From: Flavobacterium undicola
GTDB taxonomy: Bacteria; Bacteroidota; Bacteroidia; Flavobacteriales; Flavobacteriaceae
DNA length: 64,000 nucleotides
Assembly (NCBI RefSeq): GCF_009909155.2
Contig: NZ_JAAAPM020000021.1
Span: 1-64,000 of the forward strand
Reading direction: 5' to 3'
Position 1 is the first letter of the stretch. Each line of letters starts with the position of its first letter. Of this stretch, positions 7,186-16,250 are shown piece by piece. The position numbers and the translations under genes are program-made. A model generated the notes under the pieces. The model saw nothing but the letters and a program-made list of their open reading frames with translations, did not search any database and was not told the origin of the DNA.

Positions 7186-7227
7186 GCTATGTAGTTTTTA
7201 GAATTACAATATTACAACTCTAAAAGC

Positions 7228-7283
7228 AACACTATTTACACAATAAATGGATTTTTAAACACTATATTGATAAAGAATAGTGT
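7228..7283. promoter_or_regulatory. Candidate AraC operator: repeated AACACTAT half-sites
   Basis: AACACTAT occurs at 7228-7235 and again at 7258-7265, 30 bp apart (about three helical turns), and ATAGTGT at 7277-7283 is its inverted form, making a 7-bp inverted repeat with the second copy. All lie in the 133-bp gap between the divergent enolase-family gene and the AraC regulator. Direct repeats spaced by whole turns are typical of AraC-type binding. Confidence 0.5.
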
Positions 7284-7318
7284 ATTTTTAAAGCTTCTTA
7301 AATCCTTGTAGTGTAGAA

Positions 7319-8170
7319 ATGAAAGCAGAATATCGAAGTATAAGTCCATCGCCGGGAAGTTCTTTTAATACGACTCTTTTTGAAGGCAAAGAATTTATTG
7401 CTTCCTGGCATTTTCATCCTCAATATGAGCTGACTTATATTCTGGGGAGTAGTGGTATCCGATATGTGGGTGATAATATGGGAAATTTTGAATACGGCGA
7501 CTTGGTTTTGGTAGGTTCGAATTTGCCGCATTGCTGGAAAACCATTGGCGAACAAAAAGAAGAAGTACGCTGTATTATTGTGCAATGGGATGAAGAAATG
7601 CTCGAAGATTGGTTAGAGAAAAAAGAATTCCAGCATATCAAACAACTGTTAGCTTTGGCTTCCAGAGGAATTCGGTTTGATTTTGAAACGGCTTTGAAGG
7701 TTGAAAGCAAATTGTTGAGCTTAATTGATTTGCCGCCTTTTGAAAGGCTTTTGTCTTTTTTGCAAATATTACAGGAATTGGCTGTGAATGCGAATCATCA
7801 TTTTTTGGCAGGAGAAGGTTTTACAACTAATTTGACCATTAAAGAAAGTGAGCGCGTGAATTTGATTTACAATTATGTGAAGGAATATTACAACCAGCAA
7901 ATTAGTCTGGACGATGTTTCTAAAAAAATAGCGATGAATAAGGAGTCTTTTTGTCGATTTTTTAAGAAAACTTTCCGCAAGTCTTTTTTTGAATTTATCA
8001 ACGAATACAAAATCAGTATGGCAACCAAAATGCTTATTAATACTGATTTAACGGCTTCTGAAATTGGATACCAAGTAGGTTATAATAATTTGAGTTTTTT
8101 TAATCGACAGTTCAATAAGTTTGTAAAAATGTCGCCTTCTAAATACCGAAAAATGTATCGGGATATTTAG
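7319..8170 (+). CDS. AraC family transcriptional regulator with cupin sensor domain
   Basis: A 283-residue regulator. The N-terminal half is a cupin-like ligand domain with the motif FHPQYELTYILG near 37-48 and a following GDLVLVGSNLPH. The C-terminal third holds two helix-turn-helix motifs, ISLDDVSKKIAMNKESFCRF and LTASEIGYQVGYNNLSFFNR, ending in the usual SPSKYR. It probably senses a sugar or sugar acid and controls the divergent enolase-family gene through the half-sites at 7228-7283. The ATG at 7319 gives the usual length. Confidence 0.92.
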   Translation: MKAEYRSISPSPGSSFNTTLFEGKEFIASWHFHPQYELTYILGSSGIRYVGDNMGNFEYGDLVLVGSNLPHCWKTIGEQKEEVRCIIVQWDEEMLEDWLEKKEFQHIKQLLALASRGIRFDFETALKVESKLLSLIDLPPFERLLSFLQILQELAVNANHHFLAGEGFTTNLTIKESERVNLIYNYVKEYYNQQISLDDVSKKIAMNKESFCRFFKKTFRKSFFEFINEYKISMATKMLINTDLTASEIGYQVGYNNLSFFNRQFNKFVKMSPSKYRKMYRDI

Positions 8171-8235
8171 TTTTTAGTTAAACTTTCCAATCCGGCCGTA
8201 AACGGGATTATAAAGGCTACCTTGTGTAAAAATCC

Positions 8236-8844
8236 ATGTCTATAGCCCATCGTGTCATTCTTGTTGAAGCCTTGTTTGCCAAATTAGAACTAGAAATTGC
8301 CGTCTTTCAGGAAAGCTCGACTTTAAGCTGTGTGGCGGGTTGCGGAAAATGCTGTGCCACTCCTGAAATAGATGCTTCTCCACTCGAATTTTTACCTTGG
8401 GCGTTTCATCTTTTCTTAAACGGAAATGCTGAAAATGTTTTATTGGCTTTAAAAAGCAGAAGTAAAAGCAGCTGTTATATTTACAATCCACTTTCGTTAC
8501 TAGATAGCAACAAAGGAAATTGCAGTGATTACCAATACCGAGGTTTAATTTGCCGATTGTTTGGCTTTGGCGCCAACAAAGACAAATATGGACAATACCG
8601 AATATCTACCTGCAAAATAATCAAAGATAATCAAAAAGAAGCTTTTGAAAAGACTACAAAAGCGATTAATGACGGACTTGCCATTCCTATTTTTACTGAT
8701 TATTACATGAATCTTTCTCAAATAGATTTTAAATTAGGAAACCTAATTCTGCCCATAAATCAAGCATTGGTTTTTGCCATTGAAGAGGTGTTACAATATT
8801 ATGCTTATCGCCCGATGCCGAATGGTTATAATAATTGTGCTTGA
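8236..8844 (+). CDS. YkgJ family cysteine cluster protein
   Basis: A 202-residue protein of the YkgJ/Fe-S cluster type (zinc- or iron-chelating domain). Cysteines are arranged as CVAGCGKCC at about 32-40, with later Cys residues in GNCSDY and GLICRLFGF, and a final ISTCK. The family is proposed to hold a metal or Fe-S cluster; a biochemical role is not settled. It follows the AraC gene by 65 bp on the same strand but no functional link is evident. The start at 8236 is chosen because the next in-frame Met codons would cut into the conserved part. Confidence 0.85.
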   Translation: MSIAHRVILVEALFAKLELEIAVFQESSTLSCVAGCGKCCATPEIDASPLEFLPWAFHLFLNGNAENVLLALKSRSKSSCYIYNPLSLLDSNKGNCSDYQYRGLICRLFGFGANKDKYGQYRISTCKIIKDNQKEAFEKTTKAINDGLAIPIFTDYYMNLSQIDFKLGNLILPINQALVFAIEEVLQYYAYRPMPNGYNNCA

Positions 8845-8950
8845 TGTAATGTTTGTTTTGGGAATATTGACGAGTTTTTTTGTTGATTGATCTAGTGTTT
8901 TTTTGAGTTTGTAACTTTGTAAGTGCGGTCTGGTTTAAAAATATTTTTCA

Positions 8951-9238
8951 TTAATCAATTTTTGGTGTTGATATTAATAAAAGAAATAATATGAATGAAA
9001 TAGTGAAACCTAATGAATTTATTATTAGTAATAAGAGTTTGTTTTCATATTTACTTTTAAATGCAAAATGAGCGGGAATTAGTAATAAATTTATAATAAG
9101 CGTGAGAGGAATTGCTAATAATCCAAAACCCATCGGGTCTCCTGTGTTTACGATTTGAATAATTGTAAAAGGCACAAAGTATAAATTCACAAGAAAAATT
9201 AAAACAGAAAAAATTTTATTTAAAAGGTTTAATTTCAT
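8951..9238 (-). CDS. Small hypothetical membrane protein
   Basis: A 95-residue protein with three predicted membrane segments (about 9-30, 38-58 and 70-90), joined by short polar loops, the second containing Lys/Glu residues. No known family is recognised. Codon use and hydrophobic pattern suggest a real gene rather than a shadow, and no gene overlaps it. It stands alone between YkgJ and the DUF1593 gene. Confidence 0.55.
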   Translation of the reverse strand: MKLNLLNKIFSVLIFLVNLYFVPFTIIQIVNTGDPMGFGLLAIPLTLIINLLLIPAHFAFKSKYENKLLLLIINSLGFTISFILFLLLISTPKID

Positions 9239-9369
9239 TTTTCTAAATATTTATGCCAATTCGTTTAGATGTTTGGTAATAGTATGTAATATTTTTATTT
9301 CAAATATATTAAAAACAGTATATAGCTAATATAGTTGTGCTAAAAGCAGCGATTTTTATTTTGGCTACA

Positions 9370-10665
9370 TTATTTATCTAATAACCAATTCCAACGTTTT
9401 GCCCAATCGGATAAAATGTCATTTCTCCATTTTAAAATTGTTTTTCCTCCTTGTATTTTTCCGTCATATAAATTTGGATCTGCTTTATCGGTGTACCAAT
9501 TATTGCCTAATTTATAATCAGTACTGTGTTTTTTACCTGGCCATAAGTTTTCTACGACTAATTTTCCTTCCTGTACAGGGAAATTTGGAATTTCAGAGGT
9601 GAATTTATAGGTTAATATTTCTGCTTTTTTTGGAGCATATTTTATAGCATATTCTCCATTGCCAAGGTAGTATCCAGGCCATTTTTGTACATTGTTGTTA
9701 TAGGCAGTTTCCATCCAGAAACAGGCTGAGTCCGATGGGATATTTATAATTGGTCCTTTCAAATGGAACTCTGTAATGGTGCAGTAGGCTACTGTGTCTT
9801 TTTCGGTTGTCACACGATTGTATATTACTCTGGGGCTGTGATTGGTTTTTTCAAAACTGCCACCCCAACTTTCACGCATTGGATTGTTTGGGTTTCCATC
9901 CATCATATAGAGAAGGGTGGGAGTGTCTCCCATTTTTATATTTCCATTGTAGTAATTTTTAAAATCTTTGCCCAGATATCCGGCTGCCTGAATGTATTTG
10001 TCATAGTAGTCAGTGGTTTTTACGCTGTCAGGTTCGTCATTATTGGAGAAGAGTCCATAATAAGAGGAGTTGTTTTCAATAAACCAAAGATTTGGAAAAT
10101 GCTCTGCGACATAAGCATAGCTATTGGCACTCCATTTTTTGTTTGGTCCACCAATCCACACCACTCGTATTTTATTCTGGATTTCTGGAGCATCATGTAA
10201 AGCCTGAGCTAAATCTTCCAGGCCTCCCCAAACTAATACCCAAAGTGGTTGTGGACTTTCTTTTTTGGCACATTTTATAATCCAGTTTGAACCTTCAGTT
10301 GCAGCGGTGTAACCCATATAAGGAGCTGCGCCATGACGGCCTTGTTTGGTAATGGAACGTAAATAATCAGGGGAAAGTAATCCTTTTTTATGTTTTTTTA
10401 ATTTGGGTAAATCTTTCTCATAAAGATTAATCATCCTTAAAATTTCTTCTTTGTTTCCATCACCAAAAGAAGGTGAGGAAACAAGTCCTTCGATGTTAAA
10501 TAATTCACTATACATGAATAAATGAGTGATAGACTGATTGTCGTCCGGGTCAGTGCCGCCAATATCACTACTAATAAGAATTCGAGGTTTAATAGGTACT
10601 TGCTGTTGTGCAATTGTGGTAAAAGAATAAACGCATAGTAGAAAAAACAAAATAAATCTATTCAT
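9370..10665 (-). CDS. Secreted DUF1593 (nucleoside-hydrolase-like) protein
   Basis: About 431 residues. The start at 10665 is preferred: it gives a signal peptide MNRFILFFLLCVYSFTTIAQ, whereas the longer frame to 10752 would run through the terminator hairpin of the aminotransferase gene. The mature part begins with RILISSDIGGTDPDDNQS, the Asp-rich Ca-binding motif of inosine-uridine nucleoside hydrolases, and belongs to the DUF1593/Sde182 family, some linked to polysaccharide use. The C-terminal 120 residues look like a beta-sandwich. Probably periplasmic or exported; substrate unknown. Confidence 0.85.
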   Translation of the reverse strand: MNRFILFFLLCVYSFTTIAQQQVPIKPRILISSDIGGTDPDDNQSITHLFMYSELFNIEGLVSSPSFGDGNKEEILRMINLYEKDLPKLKKHKKGLLSPDYLRSITKQGRHGAAPYMGYTAATEGSNWIIKCAKKESPQPLWVLVWGGLEDLAQALHDAPEIQNKIRVVWIGGPNKKWSANSYAYVAEHFPNLWFIENNSSYYGLFSNNDEPDSVKTTDYYDKYIQAAGYLGKDFKNYYNGNIKMGDTPTLLYMMDGNPNNPMRESWGGSFEKTNHSPRVIYNRVTTEKDTVAYCTITEFHLKGPIINIPSDSACFWMETAYNNNVQKWPGYYLGNGEYAIKYAPKKAEILTYKFTSEIPNFPVQEGKLVVENLWPGKKHSTDYKLGNNWYTDKADPNLYDGKIQGGKTILKWRNDILSDWAKRWNWLLDK

Positions 10666-10750
10666 AATGGTACTGTTTGATTTGTATAAAAATATAAAAA
10701 AAGCATTACAAACCATTAGTTTTATTATTGTTTGTAAAAAAGTATGCAGC

Positions 10751-10778
10751 AAAAAAAAGCCCCAAGTTTCCTTGAGGC
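10751..10778 (-). terminator. Intrinsic terminator after the aminotransferase gene
   Basis: On the minus strand an 8-bp stem GCCTCAAG/CTTGGGGC with GAAA tetraloop (10759-10778) is followed by eight Ts (10751-10758). It lies 27 bp beyond the stop codon of the gene at 10806-11996. Confidence 0.88.
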
Positions 10779-10805
10779 TGATTTTATAAATATGCTGACT
10801 TTAGA

Positions 10806-11996
10806 CTATACTGCTAAAGCGTCTTTAATTCTTTTTAAAGCTTCTTTCAACAATTCGTCGCTAGTAGCATAAGAGAAACGAATACAGTCTGGATTACCAA
10901 AAGCGTCACCAGTTACAGTTGCTACGTTGGCTTCTGCCAAAAGATACATAGAAACATCGTTTGCATCTTTAATTTCAGTTCCTTTTAATGTTTTTCCAAA
11001 GAAAGAAGAAACGTCTGGGAACACGTAGAATGCACCTTCTGGAACGTTGATTTTCACTCCTGGAATTTCTTTCAATAATCCAACAACTAAATCTCTACGA
11101 AAATGGAAAGCTTGTACCATGTGGTTCAATACAGATGGATCAGCATCTAAAGCAGTAATTGTAGCACGTTGTGCTGGAGAATTAGCTCCTGAAGTTACTT
11201 GCCCTTGAATTTTAGTACATGCTTTTGCAATAAATTCAGGTGCTCCAATGTATCCAATTCTGTATCCTGTCATAGCAAAAGCTTTTGCTACTCCGTTTAC
11301 AGTAATGGTTCTGTCGAACATTCCCGGTACAGAAGCGATACTACAAAAAGTTCCTGAGAAATTAATGTGCTCGTAGATTTCGTCAGCAACGATGTATATG
11401 TTTGGATATTTTTCTAAAACTTTAGCTAAAGCTGTTAGCTCTTCTCTGTTGTATACAGATCCTGATGGATTACAAGGAGAAGAAAACCACATCATTTTTG
11501 TTTTTGGTGTGATAGCCGCTTCTAATTGTTCTGGTGTGATTTTGAAATCAGTTTCTACAGAAGTTGGAACTTCTACAGGAACACCACCTGATAATTTTAC
11601 GATTTCGAAATAAGAAACCCAGTAAGGTGCTGGTAAGATTACTTCGTCACCATCGTTTAACATTACTTGTGCAATGTTGTATAAAGATTGTTTTGCTCCG
11701 GTAGATACTACAATTTGAGATGGTTTGTAATCTAAATCATTGTCTCTTTTGAATTTTCTACAGATAGCATCTTTCAATTCAGCATATCCATCAACTGGAG
11801 AATAAGTGCTGTAGTTTTCGTCAATCGCTTTTTTAGCGGCTTCTTTGATGAAATCAGGCGTGTTAAAGTCAGGTTCTCCTAAACTTAAACTGATAATGTC
11901 TTTACCTTGCGCTTTTAATTCTCTAGCCAAAGCTGCCATTGCTAATGTTTGTGATGTAGCAAGATTGTTAATTCTGTCTGAAAGTGGATTACTCAT
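10806..11996 (-). CDS. Pyridoxal-phosphate aminotransferase, aspartate aminotransferase type
   Basis: A 396-residue class I aminotransferase (fold type I). Visible features: LSLGEPDFNTP (37-47) of the substrate arm, SSPCNPSGS with the Asn at 176, D205 and Y208 in VADEIYEH, and the Schiff-base Lys K238 in VAKAFAMTGYRIGY, followed by the substrate-carboxylate Arg region FSYATS. It most likely interconverts aspartate/2-oxoglutarate with oxaloacetate/glutamate; related substrates cannot be excluded. A strong terminator follows at 10751-10778. Confidence 0.92.
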   Translation of the reverse strand: MSNPLSDRINNLATSQTLAMAALARELKAQGKDIISLSLGEPDFNTPDFIKEAAKKAIDENYSTYSPVDGYAELKDAICRKFKRDNDLDYKPSQIVVSTGAKQSLYNIAQVMLNDGDEVILPAPYWVSYFEIVKLSGGVPVEVPTSVETDFKITPEQLEAAITPKTKMMWFSSPCNPSGSVYNREELTALAKVLEKYPNIYIVADEIYEHINFSGTFCSIASVPGMFDRTITVNGVAKAFAMTGYRIGYIGAPEFIAKACTKIQGQVTSGANSPAQRATITALDADPSVLNHMVQAFHFRRDLVVGLLKEIPGVKINVPEGAFYVFPDVSSFFGKTLKGTEIKDANDVSMYLLAEANVATVTGDAFGNPDCIRFSYATSDELLKEALKRIKDALAV

Positions 11997-12098
11997 TAAT
12001 AAAGTGTTGAAAGCCCTAAAATCCTTTTTTTGAATTAAGGGAGGTTAATTATTTATTTTAATTAATTATTGTTGAAAACACCAAAGTGTCTCTTTATT

Positions 12099-13193
12099 TT
12101 ACGCCATTTCTGGGTTTGCACCTAATTCTTTTAAATGTTTGAAATGTGCAATTATAGCACTTCCCATGGTTTTGTATTCATAATAAGGCAGGTTGCATTC
12201 TTGTGCAGTTTCGCGAACAATCTTTGCAATTTTGCTATAATGAATGTGACTGATATTTGGAAAAATATGATGTTCTATTTGGTGATTTAAACCTCCAGTG
12301 TACCAGTTAACTAACCAGTTTTTTGGAGCAAAATTAGTTGTGGTAAACAATTGGTGAATTGCCCAGGTGTTTTCCATTTCGCCTAATTCATTTGGAGAAG
12401 GATTCTCCGTTTCTTCTACTACGTGAGCCAATTGGAATACAATACTTAAAATTAATCCGGCAGTATAGTGCATGATAAAGAAACCAATTAATACTTTCCA
12501 CCAGGTAATTCCAATTACGATAGGCAATACAATCCAAATGGAAACATAAATTATTTTAGTGATAATTAAAGTAGTCCATAGAATTTTAGGACTTTTAGGT
12601 TCTCCATAAGATAATTTTCTTTTCAGATAGTTTCTCATTTGCTTAAAATCAGTCGTAATTGCCCAATTGAAAGTCAATAATCCGTATAAAAAAACAGAGT
12701 AATAATGTTGAAAACGATGAAAGCTATGCCATTTAGCACTTTTAGTAAAACGAATAATTCTTCCCGCATCTAAATCTTCATCGTGACCAGGAATATTAGT
12801 GTAGGTATGATGCAAAACATTATGTTGAACTTGCCAGTTATAGACATTCCCGGCTAAGAAATAAATAGTGCCTCCCATTATTTTATTGACCCAATTTTTA
12901 TTGGAAAACGAACCGTGATTCCCATCATGCATGACATTCATTCCTAATCCAGCCATACCAATTCCCATAACGATAGTTAAAAGCAGGTGAGCCCAAAAAG
13001 GCATATCAAGCGTAAGAATTAAAAAGTAAGGAACCAGAAAAACAGTAAAAAGTATGATCGCTTTCAAATGGAGTTTCCAATTACCTGCTTTCGAAATGTT
13101 ATTTTCTTTGAAGTAATTGTTTACCCGCGAGTTAAGCGTTCTAAAAAACTTTAGTTTGTCTTGCTTAGCAAATGTAGGTGCGGTAGTATTCAT
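12099..13193 (-). CDS. Membrane fatty acid (acyl) desaturase
   Basis: A 364-residue di-iron membrane desaturase. Three histidine boxes are present: HDGNHGS (about 119-125), HNVLHHTYTN (154-163) and HQIEHHIFP near 309. The last has the QIEHH form of front-end/linoleoyl-CoA-type desaturases. Membrane segments lie around 46-90 and 190-260. It adds a double bond to acyl chains, probably for membrane fluidity at low temperature. A -7 element read on the minus strand (CAAAGATA, 13213-13220) lies 20 bp upstream. It is divergent from rsmG. Confidence 0.92.
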   Translation of the reverse strand: MNTTAPTFAKQDKLKFFRTLNSRVNNYFKENNISKAGNWKLHLKAIILFTVFLVPYFLILTLDMPFWAHLLLTIVMGIGMAGLGMNVMHDGNHGSFSNKNWVNKIMGGTIYFLAGNVYNWQVQHNVLHHTYTNIPGHDEDLDAGRIIRFTKSAKWHSFHRFQHYYSVFLYGLLTFNWAITTDFKQMRNYLKRKLSYGEPKSPKILWTTLIITKIIYVSIWIVLPIVIGITWWKVLIGFFIMHYTAGLILSIVFQLAHVVEETENPSPNELGEMENTWAIHQLFTTTNFAPKNWLVNWYTGGLNHQIEHHIFPNISHIHYSKIAKIVRETAQECNLPYYEYKTMGSAIIAHFKHLKELGANPEMA

Positions 13194-13278
13194 AATTATT
13201 CAAAATAGCGTTCAAAGATAATTATTTATAAATTTTAACTCTGCAAAATTGAGTTAAATATTTCAAACTTAAAAATAG

Positions 13279-13286
13279 TACTTTTG
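13279..13286 (+). promoter_or_regulatory. Bacteroidota -7 element of rsmG
   Basis: TACTTTTG matches TAnnTTTG and ends 17 bp before the rsmG ATG, so the transcript would have a very short leader. No convincing -33 TTTG was found at the expected distance. Confidence 0.5.
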
Positions 13287-13302
13287 TTAAAAAAATAAAA
13301 CG

Positions 13303-13932
13303 ATGGACGAAATATTGAGCTATTTTCCGGATTTAACCGATATTCAAAAAGAACAATTCCAAAAACTGGATTTTTTATACCACGATTGGAACGAAAAAAT
13401 AAATGTTATTTCCAGAAAAGATATTGATTCTTTGTATACTAAACATGTTTTGCATTCTTTAGGGATTGCTAAAATCATGAAATTCGAACCCGGAAGTTAT
13501 GTACTGGATGTGGGAACTGGCGGTGGATTCCCAGGAATTCCATTGGCGATTCTTTTTCCGGAAACCCGTTTTTATTTGATAGATGTAATTGCCAAAAAAA
13601 TAAAAGTAGTACAAGGCGTTGCTGATACTTTAGGATTGAAAAATGTTAAAGCAGAGCAAATTCGTGCCGAAAATGTAAAAGGCGATTTCGATTTTATTGT
13701 AAGTCGTGCGGTGACTAATATGCCTGATTTTGTTTCCTGGATAAAAAACAAAATCAAGAAACAACACAAACACGAACTAAAAAACGGAATTCTTTATTTA
13801 AAAGGAGGTGACCTAACCGAAGAATTAGCAGATTTTCCGAAAGCAACGCAATACGATTTAGCCGATTTCTTCAAAGATGAATTCTTTGAAACTAAGAAAG
13901 TGGTTCATTTGCCGTTGAAGTTTGTGGTATAA
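13303..13932 (+). CDS. rsmG: 16S rRNA (guanine527-N7)-methyltransferase
   Basis: A 209-residue SAM-dependent methyltransferase that makes m7G527 in 16S rRNA. Motif I is VLDVGTGGGFPGIPLAIL (about 67-84), then FYLIDVIAKKI with the SAM-binding Asp, and FIVSRAVTNMPDFVSWI, a stretch conserved in RsmG. Length matches the family. It is convergent with pruA, separated by a 22-bp inverted repeat. Confidence 0.95.
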   Translation: MDEILSYFPDLTDIQKEQFQKLDFLYHDWNEKINVISRKDIDSLYTKHVLHSLGIAKIMKFEPGSYVLDVGTGGGFPGIPLAILFPETRFYLIDVIAKKIKVVQGVADTLGLKNVKAEQIRAENVKGDFDFIVSRAVTNMPDFVSWIKNKIKKQHKHELKNGILYLKGGDLTEELADFPKATQYDLADFFKDEFFETKKVVHLPLKFVV

Positions 13933-13934
13933 TT

Positions 13935-14001
13935 CATTGCGAGGAACGAAGCAATCTCATAGCGAGAGCAACAATGTGTGATTGCTTCGTTCCTCGCAAT
14001 G
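13935..14001. repeat. 22-bp perfect inverted repeat between rsmG and pruA
   Basis: 13935-13956 is an exact reverse complement of 13980-14001, with a 23-nt loop. The arm contains GCGAGGAACGAAGCAATC, a palindromic intergenic motif I recall from many unrelated bacteria. Its position between convergent genes means it can stop transcripts from both sides, although no long T-run follows the stem. Confidence 0.8.
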
Positions 14002-14004
14002 ACT

Positions 14005-15633
14005 CTATTCTCCTAAAAACGGATATCTGTAATTTTCCGGAGAGACAAAAACTTCTTTAATGGTTCTTGGTGAAACCCAACGCAACAAGTTCATTGCCGA
14101 ACCGGCTTTGTCATTGGTTCCGGAAGCTCTGGCGCCACCAAAAGGTTGTTGTCCTACAACGGCTCCCGTTGGTTTATCGTTAATGTATAAGTTTCCAGAT
14201 GCATTTTGTAGTTTCACAGTTGCTTCTTCAATGGCATAACGGTCTTGGCTAAAAATAGCTCCTGTAAGCGCATATTCCGAAGTTTGGTCTATAAGTTCTA
14301 AGGTTTCTATCCAATTAGTATCTTCATAAATATAAATTGTTAAAACAGGTCCGAATAATTCGGTTTCCATCGTAACGTACTTTGGATTTGTAGTCAGGAT
14401 AACTGTAGGTTCAATAAAATAACCAACCGATTTATCGTAATTTCCTCCAATGATGATTTCGGCATCACTATCTTTTTTGGCTCTGTCAATATAACCCGCC
14501 AACTTATCGAAAGCCCCTTCGTGGATAACAGCAGTAATAAAGTTTCCAAAATCTTCCGGAGAACCCATTTTCATGGATTGGATATCGATTGTTAGTTGTT
14601 CTTTGATAGCTGGCCATAAACTTTGCGGAATATATACTCTCGATGCAGCGGAACATTTTTGGCCTTGAAATTCGAAGGCACCTCTAATGATTCCGGTAAC
14701 GGCTTGTTTTACATTGGCACTTGGATGCACCATAACAAAGTCTTTTCCACCTGTTTCACCTACAATTCTAGGGTAGGTTTTGTAATTATGAATGTTAGAT
14801 CCAATTTTTGTCCAAAGACCTTTAAACACCTGTGTTGATCCTGTATAGTGCAATCCTGAAAAATCACGACTCGCTAAAATGGTATCAGTAATCATTGCTG
14901 CATCGCCAAAAACAACATTGATAACACCATCAGGAAGTCCTGCTTCTTTGAAAATTTCGATAATAATTTTTGCCGAAAAAACTTGACTGTCACTAGGTTT
15001 CCAAACTACTACATTTCCCATCATGGCAGCACTTGCAGGGAGATTGGCCGCAATAGCAGTAAAGTTAAACGGAGTAATGGCGTATACAAAACCTTCCAGT
15101 GGACGGTATTCTAATCTGTTCCAGATAGCGGAGTCAGAGGTAGGTTGGTCAGCATAAATTTGCGTCATGAATTCTACGTTGAAACGTAAAAAGTCAATTA
15201 ACTCACATGAAGCATCAATCTCAGCCTGATGAATGTTTTTAGATTGCCCAATCATGGTTGCGGCATTGATTCTTGCTCGGTATGGTCCTGCAATTAACTC
15301 GGCAGCTTTTAAGAAAATAGCGGCACGTTGTTCCCAAGCCATATTAGCCCAAGCTGTTCTTGATTCTAATGCATTGGCGATAGCGTTTTCTACATGTTTT
15401 TTTTCGGCAAGATGATAGCTCCCTACTATGTGTTTGTGGTCGTGTGGAGGAGTTATGTTTCTGGTATTTCCAGTTTTAATTTCTTCGCTACCAATGTATA
15501 AAGGAACATCGATTTTTGCATTCCACATTTTTTTGTAAGCGGCAAGAACGGCTTCTTTTTCGGGTGAATTAGGAGCATAACTTTTTACAGGCTCATTTAT
15601 AGCTTTGGGTACTTTAAAAAATCCTTTTAGCAT
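14005..15633 (-). CDS. pruA: L-glutamate gamma-semialdehyde (P5C) dehydrogenase
   Basis: A 542-residue aldehyde dehydrogenase that oxidises glutamate semialdehyde to glutamate, the second step of proline breakdown, with NAD. Landmarks: AITPFNFTAIAANLPA (cofactor-binding strand), the general base Glu in VGETGGKDFVMVH, and the catalytic Cys in EFQGQKCSAASR. Near the C-terminus are GAVVGQQPFGGARASG and the anchor loop. It is the free-standing form, without a fused PutA domain. The -7 element read on the minus strand is CAAAAGTA (15714-15721), and a 7-bp inverted repeat TTATCTA/TAGATAA lies in the leader (15648-15668). Confidence 0.95.
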   Translation of the reverse strand: MLKGFFKVPKAINEPVKSYAPNSPEKEAVLAAYKKMWNAKIDVPLYIGSEEIKTGNTRNITPPHDHKHIVGSYHLAEKKHVENAIANALESRTAWANMAWEQRAAIFLKAAELIAGPYRARINAATMIGQSKNIHQAEIDASCELIDFLRFNVEFMTQIYADQPTSDSAIWNRLEYRPLEGFVYAITPFNFTAIAANLPASAAMMGNVVVWKPSDSQVFSAKIIIEIFKEAGLPDGVINVVFGDAAMITDTILASRDFSGLHYTGSTQVFKGLWTKIGSNIHNYKTYPRIVGETGGKDFVMVHPSANVKQAVTGIIRGAFEFQGQKCSAASRVYIPQSLWPAIKEQLTIDIQSMKMGSPEDFGNFITAVIHEGAFDKLAGYIDRAKKDSDAEIIIGGNYDKSVGYFIEPTVILTTNPKYVTMETELFGPVLTIYIYEDTNWIETLELIDQTSEYALTGAIFSQDRYAIEEATVKLQNASGNLYINDKPTGAVVGQQPFGGARASGTNDKAGSAMNLLRWVSPRTIKEVFVSPENYRYPFLGE

Positions 15634-15784
15634 TGTATCTTGTTTTTTTATCTAGTGCTATTAGATAAGGTTAGAAAATTTTTATTCGATAAAGAGAATA
15701 AATGGTATACTAACAAAAGTACAAAAGGAGAATTTAAAACTTTTATAAAGAAGTTATAATAGTTTTAAATATTTAATAGGGATA

Positions 15785-16171
15785 TTAATTTAAAGCAAAT
15801 GGAGCACACAGTCTGAAGGTAGGAACGATAACTTTAAAGTTTTTAGTATTGGTAAAGTTAATCATATTGAAATGACCTTTCATTGCTCCATAAGGAGACG
15901 ATAGTAGGCATCCTGAACTGTAAGTGTGATTTTCTCCTGGTTTTAGAACCGGTTTTTTACCAATAATTCCTTCGCCATCTACAACTTCAACGTTGTTTAA
16001 AGAATCAAATATTTCCCAGTGACGAGAAGTAAGCTGAACAGAGTCTTTACTGTGATTTTCAATTGTGATATGGTAACTAAAGGCAAAGTGAATCTTGTAG
16101 TTTTTGAAGTAGGTACCTTCAAAACTAGTCAAAACGGTAATTTTTATGCCTCTTGTTATCTGAGAAACCAT
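15785..16171 (-). CDS. apaG: ApaG protein
   Basis: A 128-residue beta-sandwich protein of the ApaG family (fibronectin type III-like). The family signature is clear: FSYHITIENHSKDSVQL, then SRHWEIFDSLNNVEVVDGEGIIGKKP, and SGCLLSSPYGAMKGHF. ApaG is linked by genetics to divalent cation efflux and diadenosine tetraphosphate metabolism, but its biochemistry is not settled. It lies 79 bp from the Plug-like gene, upstream on the same strand. Confidence 0.92.
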   Translation of the reverse strand: MVSQITRGIKITVLTSFEGTYFKNYKIHFAFSYHITIENHSKDSVQLTSRHWEIFDSLNNVEVVDGEGIIGKKPVLKPGENHTYSSGCLLSSPYGAMKGHFNMINFTNTKNFKVIVPTFRLCAPFALN

Positions 16172-16250
16172 ATTAAAGTATTAAATCTGTGTTTAATAGA
16201 GCCAAAATTACAAAATTTTCAATTGCTTTTGTTTATTTTTAAATCTTTTT

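Noticed and set aside
9763..10200. 145-residue frame on the plus strand
   Set aside because: It lies fully antisense to the DUF1593 gene, which has clear motifs.
10666..10752. Longer start of the DUF1593 gene at 10752
   Set aside because: The added codons overlap the terminator of the aminotransferase gene and remove the signal peptide from the N-terminus.
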